DNA of 35,513 nucleotides from an uncultured Pseudomonadota bacterium (GTDB lineage: Bacteria; Pseudomonadota; Alphaproteobacteria; RF32; CAG-239), in assembly GCA_902795745.1 (NCBI GenBank), contig CADBMG010000057.1, positions 1 through 35,513 on the forward strand. Reading direction: 5' to 3'. Position 1 is the stretch's first letter. Each line of letters begins with the position of its first letter. The position numbers and the translations under genes were made by a program. This document shows, one piece after another, positions 13,813 through 22,703 of the stretch. Below the pieces are notes generated by a model. The model did not search any database and was not told the origin of the DNA. It saw nothing but the letters and a program-made list of their open reading frames with translations.

Positions 13813-14241
13813 ATGAATAAGTATGATGCGTTAGATTATGCTATGCAGAAGAATAAAGTATGGTGGAATGGCATGCTGGTTGCAACATTTTTATCTATGG
13901 TTTTTCTTACTCTGGCCTTTTTTTCCGGAGCAGGAACTGCGGCTAGCGATATATATGCCGGAAGACAGCCTGAAATATCTATGTTCACTGATGTGTGCTT
14001 TTTCGTCGGTGCATTGGATGCCATTTGTGCACTCATATACTTTGTTATATGGTGTAAGAGGATAACTTCTGACATGTCTTGCAAAGATACAGAGGACTTT
14101 GAAAGATACAAAGAAGATGTTCGCAAAGGTAAATACGGCAAAAGCGCAATTGTATATGAAGAGTCTACTATGGATGAGATCTTAGATCCAGAACGTTTCA
14201 AGCCTCATAATTGGAAAGAACGTTGGTTCGGATTTTTGTAA
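13813..14241 (+). CDS. Two-TM membrane protein of unknown function
   Basis: The product has 142 aa. Two hydrophobic segments (about residues 20-38 and 58-81) are joined by a short loop (DIYAGRQPEISMFTD). A charged cytoplasmic-type C-terminal tail of 60 residues ends with PHNWKERWFGFL. The ribosome site before the ATG is weak. No family is recognised. It converges with the minus-strand membrane protein at 14323, and the two share a strong hairpin. It belongs to the accessory-looking stretch. Confidence 0.75.
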   Translation: MNKYDALDYAMQKNKVWWNGMLVATFLSMVFLTLAFFSGAGTAASDIYAGRQPEISMFTDVCFFVGALDAICALIYFVIWCKRITSDMSCKDTEDFERYKEDVRKGKYGKSAIVYEESTMDEILDPERFKPHNWKERWFGFL

Positions 14242-14253
14242 TATGGCAAATTA

Positions 14254-14283
14254 AAAGCTCTGATTTTATATCAGAGCTTTTTG
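14254..14283. terminator. Bidirectional terminator between convergent genes
   Basis: AAAGCTCTGAT (14254-14264) pairs perfectly with ATCAGAGCTTT (14270-14280) around a 5-nt loop, flanked by A-rich DNA before and TTTTTG after. It can stop transcription from both sides: the gene at 13813 and the long minus-strand unit starting at gmk. Confidence 0.92.
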
Positions 14284-14322
14284 TATATGTTTTTAGTTTT
14301 ATTGCCATTATTTGATTATTTT

Positions 14323-14727
14323 TTAAAGAATTGTGCGAATGCCAAGCAGGCATAAAATCAAAATTCCTGCTGTTGCTCCCCAAACCCATACTCCGGAGCC
14401 TTTGTAGGATTTAGCAGTTTTATACAATCCTCTCAAAACAATAACCATATAGGCACCAAAACAACCGCTCACAATCAAGTGCAACATTAGCATGGTAGCG
14501 ATTCTTCCGCCGCGAATCAGTAAATTGATAAAATGCGAACCGATATAATAAATTACATTTAAGTTCTGTACACAATATCCGCTGGAGCGCGCCTTTGCAC
14601 ATACGGCTTGGGCAAAAGAACCATGGGTTATACTGACAATCAGTATGAAAAGTAAAAATCCTAAAACACCGAATCCGAAAAAAACTTTAGCAAGTGAATA
14701 TTCTCCGGCAATTAGTTTTTTCAGCAT
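14323..14727 (-). CDS. Small polytopic membrane protein
   Basis: The product has 134 aa and a GGAG site 9 nt before the ATG. Three membrane segments are likely (about residues 13-33, 76-98 and 113-132). Two Cys (43 and 52, in AVCAKARSSGYC) lie in the loop after the first segment, probably periplasmic, where they could form a disulfide. It is the last gene of the tight minus-strand unit, 22 nt after the M49-like peptidase gene. I do not recognise the family. Position suggests co-expression with the peptidase and the AMMECR1-like protein. Confidence 0.78.
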   Translation of the reverse strand: MLKKLIAGEYSLAKVFFGFGVLGFLLFILIVSITHGSFAQAVCAKARSSGYCVQNLNVIYYIGSHFINLLIRGGRIATMLMLHLIVSGCFGAYMVIVLRGLYKTAKSYKGSGVWVWGATAGILILCLLGIRTIL

Positions 14728-14749
14728 TTTGCAGTCTCCGTTTGCTTAG

Positions 14750-16465
14750 TTAAAAATGCGATACAATATTAATATACGGTCTGATACCTAAATTTTTCTT
14801 AAAATTGGCTATATATTCATTCATTTCTTTCCATGCAGTCCAACGATCAACAAAAACTTTGGCCGTTTCCGGTGATTTAGAAAGTTGAACTTTAATTATT
14901 TCTTTTAACAATTCTTGACATCCTGACTGCATTTTATCGAAATCTATGTGCAATTTTTTATTGTCATCAAACCAAAATGCACCGTATTCGCTCAAGAAAT
15001 TATATTCAATCAAATCAGCCACTCGGTGTGCTTCCATATCTGCCGGAAAAGCAATCATAAAGTGGCGACGAATAATCCATGTGGTATAGATTTTTTTAAG
15101 CAGTTCGTCGTTGATAATACCATTTTTAACGTACTGTGGCATCATTGCAGCGGAAATAACGTCAGCCTTGTGTTCTTCAATAATATGTTGATAAACTCCG
15201 AGAGCAGTTTGATAACTGCTGTCCGGTCCGAGCGAATGTCCGTTTTCGTGCCCTATGGTAAACAAATGATCTGCCTCTTCATCATAGTATTTATGCAAAT
15301 CAGCAGAAACGAGACCATCAAGAATCTTTTTAATTTTTTCTTTATCGGAACCGGCTCTTACCTGACGATGATAAACATTACGTCGTCCACCGCCGTGTGA
15401 CAATGCCGGTTTGTCGTTGTTAGGCAGATTTTGCGCTGTGGTAATACCTCCGCGACACAAAGCATAATCACCGGTTAGTGCAACAATATCGGCATCTACC
15501 ATAGTCTGCTTTAATCCCTTTTTCCCTCCTACGTTTTGTGCATACGTGTTCGAGAAAGGCATTAAATCGGCTAATTTAATCATTTCATCTTTAAATTTTA
15601 ACAGTAATTCTGTTCCTTTTTTATTAACAATTCCGACACGAATGCCAAGCATATCTTTGGGCACAGGTTTAATGTTGAGTTTGTTCAAACGCGCACAAAG
15701 TTCTTTATTGGTAAATATTTTAGGCGTCAGCTTATCGTCATAGTTTTCACGACTGATTGTAAATTCCAAAGGCGTGTCTTGCATTTGCGCCCAATGTTTA
15801 TCAGCCAAAATATCCATTTCTTCATTGTTTTGCAACAATGCTTGCGCCTGCCAACCAAGGTAATCTTTAAACAATTCATCTGTCGTAAAATGAGCGGCAC
15901 ATTCCAATTCATTAGCTATTTCTGAGAATTCATCAGCAAAATATTCTGTATAATCAATAGCTTTTAATTCATTGCCTTCGCGACGAACCATTGTTCTGGC
16001 ACTTAAAATTTTCTGTACTTGTTCCGTTTTTCCAGCATCAAGCATTTGACCTATAATGGTAAAAAGTTCTTGCTCGTCTAAATCGGTGGGGTAAAAATTG
16101 CGACCTTCATAAGCATGAATACCTTCAAATATTTCTACCGGTTCCTTATCCAATCCGTTATATCCGACTACACCGTTGAGAGAATTAAATAACTTTAAGG
16201 CATCCGCGGCATAAGAACTATCGGCAGCAGCAACTTCCAAGGCCTGTTTTTGCGTTAAATTGAGAGGATGATCCATTTCCAAAGCAACATCATTCATAAT
16301 TTTTGCGGCATTTACTAAGTATCTCAAAGCTTTTTTATCTCCATCACTGAGTTCCAAATAACTTTGATTGTTCTCATCTATCAGCTCAATTTTTCGCATT
16401 TGGTTTTCAATGCGATTATGTAAATCTGCTTCGTCGATATTAATTTTAAATCCGTTAATTTTCAT
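14750..16465 (-). CDS. M49-like (dipeptidyl-peptidase III-type) zinc metallopeptidase
   Basis: The product has 571 aa. The zinc motif HENGH (H406-E407-H410, in TIGHENGHSLGP) is followed 20 residues later by IIEEHKADV (E430/E431), the EExxA/K-D segment that supplies the third ligand in the M49 family. Classical DPP III has HELLGH with six residues; bacterial relatives carry HExxH as here. The long helical N-terminal half and the ALSHGGGRRNVYHRQ segment fit that group. No signal peptide, so it is cytoplasmic. It probably trims short peptides, though some relatives are annotated with other names and activity is not proven. Its ATG overlaps the end of the AMMECR1-like gene by 11 nt. Confidence 0.85.
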   Translation of the reverse strand: MKINGFKINIDEADLHNRIENQMRKIELIDENNQSYLELSDGDKKALRYLVNAAKIMNDVALEMDHPLNLTQKQALEVAAADSSYAADALKLFNSLNGVVGYNGLDKEPVEIFEGIHAYEGRNFYPTDLDEQELFTIIGQMLDAGKTEQVQKILSARTMVRREGNELKAIDYTEYFADEFSEIANELECAAHFTTDELFKDYLGWQAQALLQNNEEMDILADKHWAQMQDTPLEFTISRENYDDKLTPKIFTNKELCARLNKLNIKPVPKDMLGIRVGIVNKKGTELLLKFKDEMIKLADLMPFSNTYAQNVGGKKGLKQTMVDADIVALTGDYALCRGGITTAQNLPNNDKPALSHGGGRRNVYHRQVRAGSDKEKIKKILDGLVSADLHKYYDEEADHLFTIGHENGHSLGPDSSYQTALGVYQHIIEEHKADVISAAMMPQYVKNGIINDELLKKIYTTWIIRRHFMIAFPADMEAHRVADLIEYNFLSEYGAFWFDDNKKLHIDFDKMQSGCQELLKEIIKVQLSKSPETAKVFVDRWTAWKEMNEYIANFKKNLGIRPYINIVSHF

Positions 16466-17684
16466 TTTTTATCTCCACTGCCTTAAATTTGTAATATTTA
16501 AATTCCGATTCATTCAATTTACCAATAATTCCTGCTTTTGATTTTAGGCGACTGATAATTTCAGTCCATTCCGTCGGTCTTTCATTTGCTAAAATCAGTG
16601 ATTTGTATCCTTTATAGAACAAATAAACACCGTCATCAACATCTAAATCTGCCACTTGCGGTATAATTTCTTCCTTATCGGTTAATAAGTAAAGTTTGAC
16701 ATTTTTTGCATCAATATTTTTGTGTACAAAACGTTGCGCCATACGAACCAAAGCAACAACAATGCCTGTATTATCAGCCACTTTTTCAAAAGTATCGCTC
16801 TTGGCATAAAGTGTACCGCGATCATATAGCCGATATGTGTCTTCTGATTTCAGCGGCCACATAGGAGGGAGATTATCTTTGCTGCGAGCTAAATTTATGT
16901 TGAACCAATACCATAAAGAAACTCCATAACGTTGAACATATTGTTGCAAATTGTATTTTTGCTTTATAGGTAAAGGTTGTTCTTGGTTGTTTTGCATAGC
17001 AAATAATGCCGAATAATCTTTTTCCAATGCCTGAGCAATTTGTGTATCAATCACATCAAATACATTCATATTAAAGTGATATTTCTGCGCAAAATTAATT
17101 GCCTTATCAACTAAAATGTCATTTTTATCTGTCAGATTTGTCAGCATAACAACCATATTTTGCGGTTGTTGCAAATAGCTTTCTATTGCCTTTTCAATAT
17201 GCTCTTCGTTCTTGTTAAGCTCTAATGTAACGATATCAGTCGGTTTTATCACACTATCCAGAAGAGTTGCATGACCTGACAAGTCACTACGGCCAGCGTG
17301 AACCAGTGCAATTTTGGTAATTTTATTATATTTACGTATTTCTCGGTAAAGTCGTTCGACAACTTCTATACTGTCCTGATTTAAAAATTTGGGAACAATA
17401 ACTATTTTAACATGTTTTTTTTTGTAATTTGCCGAATGATTCAAATACATAGAAACATTATCTTGCAGCATGTTTTTATCAGAATAGAAAATAGCTGCTA
17501 TAACGGGTTTTATTTCGTTTTTTGTTTCGCGTACACGACCATATTCAACGGCTTTTTCATAGTTGGCAAAAATATTGTGATTAAAGCGTTGCCAATTGAT
17601 GTGTCCAATCATTGCGGCAAAGATTAATAATGTGCCCCAAAAACAGATTTTCTTTATTAAAATACCGGTTTTGCGCTTGGCCAT
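16455..17684 (-). CDS. Membrane-anchored protein with C-terminal AMMECR1-like domain
   Basis: The product has 409 aa, with GGAG 7 nt before the ATG. An N-terminal anchor (about residues 8-28, KKICFWGTLLIFAAMIG) is followed by a first domain (about 58-240; VIAAIFYSDKNML..., IALVHAGRSDLSGH). It might be a diverged MEMO-type fold. The C-terminal 150 residues match the order of AMMECR1 landmarks: RGTLYAKSD (R289), a helix, KLYLLTDKEEI, DGVYLFYKGYKSLILANE, W, KSKAGI and YYKFKAVEI. In typical AMMECR1 the first landmark is LRGCIG, so the catalytic-looking Cys is missing. AMMECR1/MEMO proteins occur in the uncharacterised AmmeMemoRadiSam set; no radical-SAM gene is present here. Assignment is by eye and moderate. 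Confidence 0.7.
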   Translation of the reverse strand: MAKRKTGILIKKICFWGTLLIFAAMIGHINWQRFNHNIFANYEKAVEYGRVRETKNEIKPVIAAIFYSDKNMLQDNVSMYLNHSANYKKKHVKIVIVPKFLNQDSIEVVERLYREIRKYNKITKIALVHAGRSDLSGHATLLDSVIKPTDIVTLELNKNEEHIEKAIESYLQQPQNMVVMLTNLTDKNDILVDKAINFAQKYHFNMNVFDVIDTQIAQALEKDYSALFAMQNNQEQPLPIKQKYNLQQYVQRYGVSLWYWFNINLARSKDNLPPMWPLKSEDTYRLYDRGTLYAKSDTFEKVADNTGIVVALVRMAQRFVHKNIDAKNVKLYLLTDKEEIIPQVADLDVDDGVYLFYKGYKSLILANERPTEWTEIISRLKSKAGIIGKLNESEFKYYKFKAVEIKNEN

Positions 17685-17697
17685 TAATTTCTCCGCT

Positions 17698-18324
17698 CTA
17701 TATTTTTACGCCGATTTTTTTCATATTGGTTAAGGCCAAATTTATTGTTCCGTTTTCCAGTGCCTCAACAATAGGTTCGTCCAAAACGGCAACAACAGCT
17801 TTTTTTTCGGTATTTATACGATAATACTGCTCACCGTCTTCATATTCGGTCCAATAACGAATATCTCCGTCATGGTAGAAATTAGCCTGCATATTGGCAT
17901 CAACTTTGTCAAGTGCGGTAATCAGTTTTGCTTCCGGTGTTTGTTTTTTTTCATATTCTTGATACAAATCCCATATTTTTTGCTTCATTGGTTCATCTAA
18001 TATGGCACAATATTTTTGCATTGCCGCTAATTCTTCGGCGTCCTTTTTAGCCTTAATTTCCGGATGAGCTCGCTGCATTGCTTTCGGATAATCTCCTGTT
18101 TCCGCCTCAGCTATATCATGTACCAATGCTAATTCCAAAAGGCGCGAATAATTATATTCATGCCTTAAATACGGATATATCAGCATGACCATAAATGCCA
18201 GTTTAAAGCTATGGGACGAATCGGTTTCAATCGTACCGTCAGAGAGCAAAGTGGCGCGCTTGACCAAGCAAACTTTATCAAGCACGCGCATAAAATCAAA
18301 TATTCTCTCAACTTTACTTTGCAT
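17698..18324 (-). CDS. HD-domain phosphohydrolase (YfbR/HDDC2-like)
   Basis: The product has 208 aa. The metal-binding HD pattern is complete: H38 (SSHSFKLA), H69-D70 (LVHDIAEAETGD) and D139 (ALDKVD). E73 and the ETGD motif are typical of the 5'-deoxynucleotidase/HDDC2 group (COG1896), which dephosphorylates nucleoside monophosphates in the cytoplasm. Its ATG overlaps the end of serS by 11 nt, so it is translated from the same message. Length matches the family. Exact substrate is not readable from sequence. Confidence 0.9.
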   Translation of the reverse strand: MQSKVERIFDFMRVLDKVCLVKRATLLSDGTIETDSSHSFKLAFMVMLIYPYLRHEYNYSRLLELALVHDIAEAETGDYPKAMQRAHPEIKAKKDAEELAAMQKYCAILDEPMKQKIWDLYQEYEKKQTPEAKLITALDKVDANMQANFYHDGDIRYWTEYEDGEQYYRINTEKKAVVAVLDEPIVEALENGTINLALTNMKKIGVKI

Positions 18325-19594
18325 TTTTACCGATAAACTTCTTTCCGCCTAAATATGGTTGTAACTTGGCAGGAATTCTTACCGTGCCGTCAGCTTGCTG
18401 ATGATTTTCAATGAACGGAACTAACGCGCGCGGAGTAGCAATACCGGTGTTGTTTAAGGTATGACAATATTGCATCTTGCCATCGTTGCCGCGATAGCGC
18501 AGATTGGTGCGACGAGCCTGCCAATCGGTGATATTGGAGCAAGAATGAGTTTCACGATAGCAATTTTGCGACGGTACCCATGCTTCCAAGTCATATTGGC
18601 GGTATTTCGGTGCACCCATATCTCCGGTGCATACTTCCAAAACTTGATACGGTAATTCCAAATCTTGCAGAATTTCTTCAGAAATCTGCAATAATTTTTT
18701 ATGCCATTTTTCGCTTTCCTCAATATCATTTTTGCAAATAACAAATTGCTCGGTTTTGAAAAATTGATGAACGCGAACCAAACCGCGAGTATCTTTACCG
18801 GCGGCACCTGCCTCGCGACGGAAACAAGGTGAAAATCCGGCATACAAAATCGGTAATTCATTTTCAGTAAGCATTTCATCGGCTCGTAAAGAGTTTAAAA
18901 TCAGTTCAGCTGTTCCGGAAAGATAAATATCATCAGCCGGCATATAATAAATTTCATCACGAGCAAAAGGTAAATAGCCCTGATTATATAAAGGTTTTTC
19001 TTTAGATAAAGCCGGTACGGTAATCAGCGTAAAACCATTTTCGCGCAATTTATCCATAACTAACATATGAATGGCTAATTCTAACTGAGCCAAATCGTTT
19101 TTAATAGCATAAGTACGCGAACCAGATACTTTGGCAATGCGCTCCATTTCACTCCAATCGTTCATTTCCATAAGTTCGACATGATCTTTAGGTTCAAAAT
19201 CAAAATGAGGAATTTCGCCTACCTTGCGACGGACAACATTTGCACTGTCATCAGGACCGTCAGGACTTTCGGCACTCGGGTAATTCGGCATTCTGAGCAT
19301 CATATCTTCGAATTTGGTTTGTATGACGGCTAATTGCTCCTGTTCGGCCTTTAATTGTTCACCGACTTCACGGCTTTTAGCAATAATCGTCGGACGTTCT
19401 TCGGCACTTGCAGATTTAATAGAGTTGCTCAGCTTGTTTTTTTCTTCAGCTAATGCTTGTGATGAAGTTTTAAGTTTATTCATCTCTAAATATGTTTTCA
19501 ATAGCTCATCAACTTTATCTGTCTCAAAACCTTTTCGTTTCAAGCTGTTTTTTACCCAATCGGTATTGTCTGCAATAAATTTAATATCTAACAT
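18314..19594 (-). CDS. serS: Seryl-tRNA synthetase
   Basis: The product has 426 aa. I chose the ATG at 19594 (MLDIKFIADNTDWVKNSLKRKG), the normal SerS start, with AAGG 8 nt before it; the frame runs 18 codons further up without support. The N-terminal coiled-coil tRNA-binding arm spans about residues 25-105. Class II motifs follow: FRREAGAAGKDTRGLVRVHQF (motif 2) and the NTGIATPRALVPFIENHQ region (motif 3), with TGDMGAPKYRQYDLEAW and RETHSCSN in the active site. It charges tRNA-Ser in the cytoplasm. It is housekeeping, yet sits inside an otherwise mixed operon. Confidence 0.98.
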   Translation of the reverse strand: MLDIKFIADNTDWVKNSLKRKGFETDKVDELLKTYLEMNKLKTSSQALAEEKNKLSNSIKSASAEERPTIIAKSREVGEQLKAEQEQLAVIQTKFEDMMLRMPNYPSAESPDGPDDSANVVRRKVGEIPHFDFEPKDHVELMEMNDWSEMERIAKVSGSRTYAIKNDLAQLELAIHMLVMDKLRENGFTLITVPALSKEKPLYNQGYLPFARDEIYYMPADDIYLSGTAELILNSLRADEMLTENELPILYAGFSPCFRREAGAAGKDTRGLVRVHQFFKTEQFVICKNDIEESEKWHKKLLQISEEILQDLELPYQVLEVCTGDMGAPKYRQYDLEAWVPSQNCYRETHSCSNITDWQARRTNLRYRGNDGKMQYCHTLNNTGIATPRALVPFIENHQQADGTVRIPAKLQPYLGGKKFIGKNAK

Positions 19595-19690
19595 TATTTT
19601 AGCCTTATAAAAAATTAAACCTGCCAAATTATATGACATTTGGCACAAATTACAACAAATTTAATCTGTTTTTCTACCGTTTACCGCTTA

Positions 19691-19852
19691 TTACTTACTT
19701 AGCATCGGAAGTAAATAATAAAATGCGAACCATCCTAATCCGCAAAGTACGGCAATACCAAATAAATAAAATGGAATTTTAATTAAAAAACGTAAAATGT
19801 AGAGTCCGATAATTGCAGCTACGGCAAAGATCAAAATTGTTGACATACTCAT
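19691..19852 (-). CDS. 53-aa small membrane protein between lptG and serS
   Basis: An ORF of 53 codons starts with ATG at 19852 and has a strong AAGGAG 7 nt upstream, 21 nt after the lptG stop. The product begins MSMSTILIFAVAAIIGLYIL. It then has RFLIKIP and a second hydrophobic stretch (FYLFGIAVLCGLGWFAFYYLL), so it has two membrane segments with a positively charged turn. Spacing, ribosome site and membrane pattern make it very likely real. A role with LptG in envelope biogenesis is suggested by position only. No family is recognised. Confidence 0.8.
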   Translation of the reverse strand: MSMSTILIFAVAAIIGLYILRFLIKIPFYLFGIAVLCGLGWFAFYYLLPMLSK

Positions 19853-19873
19853 TTTTATTCTCCTTGTTAAATA

Positions 19874-20983
19874 TTATACTTCATCTGTTCTAATCAATAA
19901 AGAGATGCTTGTCAGTAAAATAATAATTGTCGGTACTGAAACAGCGAGCCATACCGGAATGTATCCGTTAACCCCGAAAGCATAAACTACCTGCGATAAA
20001 AAGTAGATGGAAAATCCGGTGGCGACACTGATGACAACACGCCAAATTATAGCTGAGCCACGTAAAGTATTTTGTAGCATAAACACAGCGGCCATCAAGA
20101 GCATTCCTACTAATAAGAAGGGTGATAAAAGTAAATTTAAGTAACGCATCCAATGCATTCTTGCCGAAAAACCTGAACTTTCATAAAAGGCAATGGTATC
20201 GGGTAACTGCCAAAAAGAAATAGTATCCGGTTCAATGAAATTTTCTTTTATCCGTTGCGAATCTATACTTGTTTTATAGGTATAATCAGTCATTTTTTCT
20301 ACCGGTTTACCCTCGGTCATTTTTTTGACATCTTTCAAGTGAAAAGTCTTACCCTTTAGGGTTGCAAAATATGCTTCATAAGATTCGGTAATTTGCGAAG
20401 CACTGTTAATTTCAGTAATGCTTATATCTCGCATCCAAAGTAAATTGTCTTTTTCTTGGCGAACAGTCTTAGCCTGAATAAGTAAAACGTGTTCATCATC
20501 AATAGCTTCTCTAATCCATAAACCTTTACTCGAAAAAAGTACGGCATTCGGATTATGCGATGTAAGTTGATAGCTCAATATTTGATGCCATTCAAACAGT
20601 TTTGAAGTAATCGGATTAAGAATCGTGATATTTATTAAGCCGAGAATAAAAATAGCAATAATCAGTGGTCGCAAAAAGCCGAAAATAGAAACTCCCGAAG
20701 TACGAATTACCACAAATTCATTGTTTTTGCTCAATTTCCAAAATGTTATCATTGCGGCTACCATTACTACAAATGGAATTACAATTTCAACTGTTTTAGC
20801 GATGCGTGTAACGGCATACTGGGCCGTAAACCACAAATTCACATCTTCTCGACCGGAAACGCGACGTAATGCTTCAATAGAATCAAAAAGCAAAATTATG
20901 CCCAAAATGGCCAAAAATACCATTAAAAAGTTACCAATCAATTGCTTTGTTATGTAGCGGCTGAGAATATCAAAAAACTTCAT
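19874..20983 (-). CDS. lptG: LPS export ABC permease, LptG (YjgQ) family
   Basis: The product has 369 aa. I chose the ATG at 20983 (MKFFDILSRYITKQL) with GGAGGA 8 nt upstream; the frame extends 11 codons further but inside cysK. The N-terminus matches LptG rather than LptF, with FDSIEALRR after the first membrane segment. Six membrane segments in two groups of three flank a large periplasmic beta-jellyroll domain (about residues 125-270; LFSSKGLWIREAIDDEHVLLIQAK). With LptF and LptB2 it extracts lipopolysaccharide from the inner membrane. The usual neighbour lptF is absent here. Its start overlaps the end of cysK by 14 nt. Confidence 0.88.
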   Translation of the reverse strand: MKFFDILSRYITKQLIGNFLMVFLAILGIILLFDSIEALRRVSGREDVNLWFTAQYAVTRIAKTVEIVIPFVVMVAAMITFWKLSKNNEFVVIRTSGVSIFGFLRPLIIAIFILGLINITILNPITSKLFEWHQILSYQLTSHNPNAVLFSSKGLWIREAIDDEHVLLIQAKTVRQEKDNLLWMRDISITEINSASQITESYEAYFATLKGKTFHLKDVKKMTEGKPVEKMTDYTYKTSIDSQRIKENFIEPDTISFWQLPDTIAFYESSGFSARMHWMRYLNLLLSPFLLVGMLLMAAVFMLQNTLRGSAIIWRVVISVATGFSIYFLSQVVYAFGVNGYIPVWLAVSVPTIIILLTSISLLIRTDEV

Positions 20984-21926
20984 TAAAATCTTCCTCCGCT
21001 GTGTTGAAAAACTCATCGGTTAAATAGCGTTCGATACTGTCAGGCAGAACAACAACCACTGTTTTTTCGCTCATTTCATCTCTTTGTGCTAAATTGATTG
21101 CACCGCATAAAGCCGCTGCCGCCGAAACTCCGACCGGCAAACCCTCATTGCGGGCGATAAATCGGCTCATTTTGAATGCTTCATTGGTAGAAACGGTATA
21201 TATTTCATCAACCAGCTTTTTATCATAAAGCGGAGGAATAAATCCTGCTCCGATACCTCCTATTCGGTGTGTTCCTTTGGGCTTTCCGCTCAAAACGGCA
21301 CTTTCTGCCGGTTCAACCGCCATTACGTATAAATCTGGAATGCACGATTTTAAGGTTGAGGCAACACCGGTCAGGGTACCGGAAGTACCTACACCGCAAA
21401 CAAAAGCGTCAACATTGCCTCCGGTATCTTGTAAAATTTCGGCACCGGTAGTCAATTTATGCGCTTCGACATTGGCTTGATTTTCAAATTGACGGAATTC
21501 TATTAAATTCGGAGAGCGTTCTTTTAATATTTCTACCTTTTTGATTGCGCCGGCCATGCCTTCGCTTGCCGGAGTAAGCATAACCTCTGCTCCAAAGTGG
21601 CGAATAAGCGCAATTTTTTCCGGAGCCATATTTTCCGGCATAACGATAACCAGCTTATAACCTCGTGCTGCGCAAAAAGCAGCCAAACCAATTCCCGTAT
21701 TGCCGGAAGTCGCTTCGATAAATACCGTATCTGCGTTAATTTTACTGAACGGTGCTTTGTTTATCATATTGAGAGCAACACGATCTTTGATTGAAAATAT
21801 CGGATTATAAAATTCGCATTTTGCCAATAAATCCGCTTTTAATGAACACTTACGCATTACGTTGTTCAGTCGCAAAAGCGGTGTTTTACCCACCATCTCT
21901 TCCAGCGAATCGTATATCTTTGACAT
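20970..21926 (-). CDS. cysK: Cysteine synthase (O-acetylserine sulfhydrylase)
   Basis: The product has 318 aa. It is a PLP fold-type II enzyme: ENPIFSIKDR-like segment (E38...NP..SIKDR) with the Schiff-base K47, substrate loop TSGNTG (73-78) and phosphate loop GVGTSGTLTGV. It makes cysteine from O-acetylserine and sulfide in the cytoplasm. Length and motifs fit CysK; CysM and cystathionine beta-synthase-type enzymes are close relatives and not excluded. It begins 21 nt after gmk ends and overlaps lptG, so it is an internal gene of the long minus-strand unit. Confidence 0.95.
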   Translation of the reverse strand: MSKIYDSLEEMVGKTPLLRLNNVMRKCSLKADLLAKCEFYNPIFSIKDRVALNMINKAPFSKINADTVFIEATSGNTGIGLAAFCAARGYKLVIVMPENMAPEKIALIRHFGAEVMLTPASEGMAGAIKKVEILKERSPNLIEFRQFENQANVEAHKLTTGAEILQDTGGNVDAFVCGVGTSGTLTGVASTLKSCIPDLYVMAVEPAESAVLSGKPKGTHRIGGIGAGFIPPLYDKKLVDEIYTVSTNEAFKMSRFIARNEGLPVGVSAAAALCGAINLAQRDEMSEKTVVVVLPDSIERYLTDEFFNTAEEDFNEVF

Positions 21927-21947
21927 ATTGCTCTCCTGCCTTAAAAA

Positions 21948-22616
21948 CTATTTTGGGGCGTTTTTTACTTCGTCAATTAAACTCTGAGTAAAATCTTTCA
22001 GACCGGTTTGACGTACACGCTTCAAGCGTTCGGCGAAAAAGATTTTTTTAATGGTTTCGGCAGCCTGTTCCGGATTAAGGCAGATTACAACGTAATCGTA
22101 TTCGGTCCAATGTTCCATTTTTTCCAAAACCAAATTCATACGTTTATTAATAGTTTCAATACTGTCGGTATGGCGTCCTTCCAAACGACGGCGTAATTCT
22201 TTGATTGATGGCGGCAACATATAAATGGAAACGACATCTTTCGGTGCTTTTTCTTTAACTTGGCGCATACCAAGCCAATCCATATCAAAAATAACGTCTT
22301 GTCCCACATTCAAAAAACTGTCGACTTCCGAACGCAACGTTCCGTAGCGGTGGCCGTATTGTGAATTAACCGTTTCATAAAAGGCATCTTGCGCTAAAAG
22401 TTTATCATATTCGGCGTCGGTAACATATTTATAATCTACACCGTTTACTTCGCCTTCGCGACGTTCACGCGTAGTAACCGATACTGAGAATTTTAAATTT
22501 TTATCTTCTTCCAATAATTTTTTTATAACCGTTGTTTTACCTGTTCCCGACGGTGCTTCAATAACAAACATAACACCGCGACGAACTTTATCCAATTGTT
22601 CTAAAATATCAGTCAT
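21948..22616 (-). CDS. gmk: Guanylate kinase
   Basis: The product has 222 aa from the ATG at 22616 (GAGGA 5 nt upstream). The frame runs 59 codons further up, but that segment overlaps the divergent SDR gene and has no ribosome site. The P-loop APSGTGKTTV is at 21-30. The GMP-binding region (SVTTRERREGEVNGVDYKYV) and the lid (RRLEGRHTDS) are complete. It converts GMP to GDP with ATP in the cytoplasm. It is probably the first gene of the minus-strand unit that runs to 14323; the 87-bp gap to the divergent SDR holds both promoters. Confidence 0.97.
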   Translation of the reverse strand: MTDILEQLDKVRRGVMFVIEAPSGTGKTTVIKKLLEEDKNLKFSVSVTTRERREGEVNGVDYKYVTDAEYDKLLAQDAFYETVNSQYGHRYGTLRSEVDSFLNVGQDVIFDMDWLGMRQVKEKAPKDVVSIYMLPPSIKELRRRLEGRHTDSIETINKRMNLVLEKMEHWTEYDYVVICLNPEQAAETIKKIFFAERLKRVRQTGLKDFTQSLIDEVKNAPK

Positions 22617-22703
22617 ATCTTCCTCTTGCAAAATAAATCGTCTTGCATTATAAAACAAATAGTATTGATATTGCAACATTAAATTTGGCGGAAAGGACAG
22701 ATT

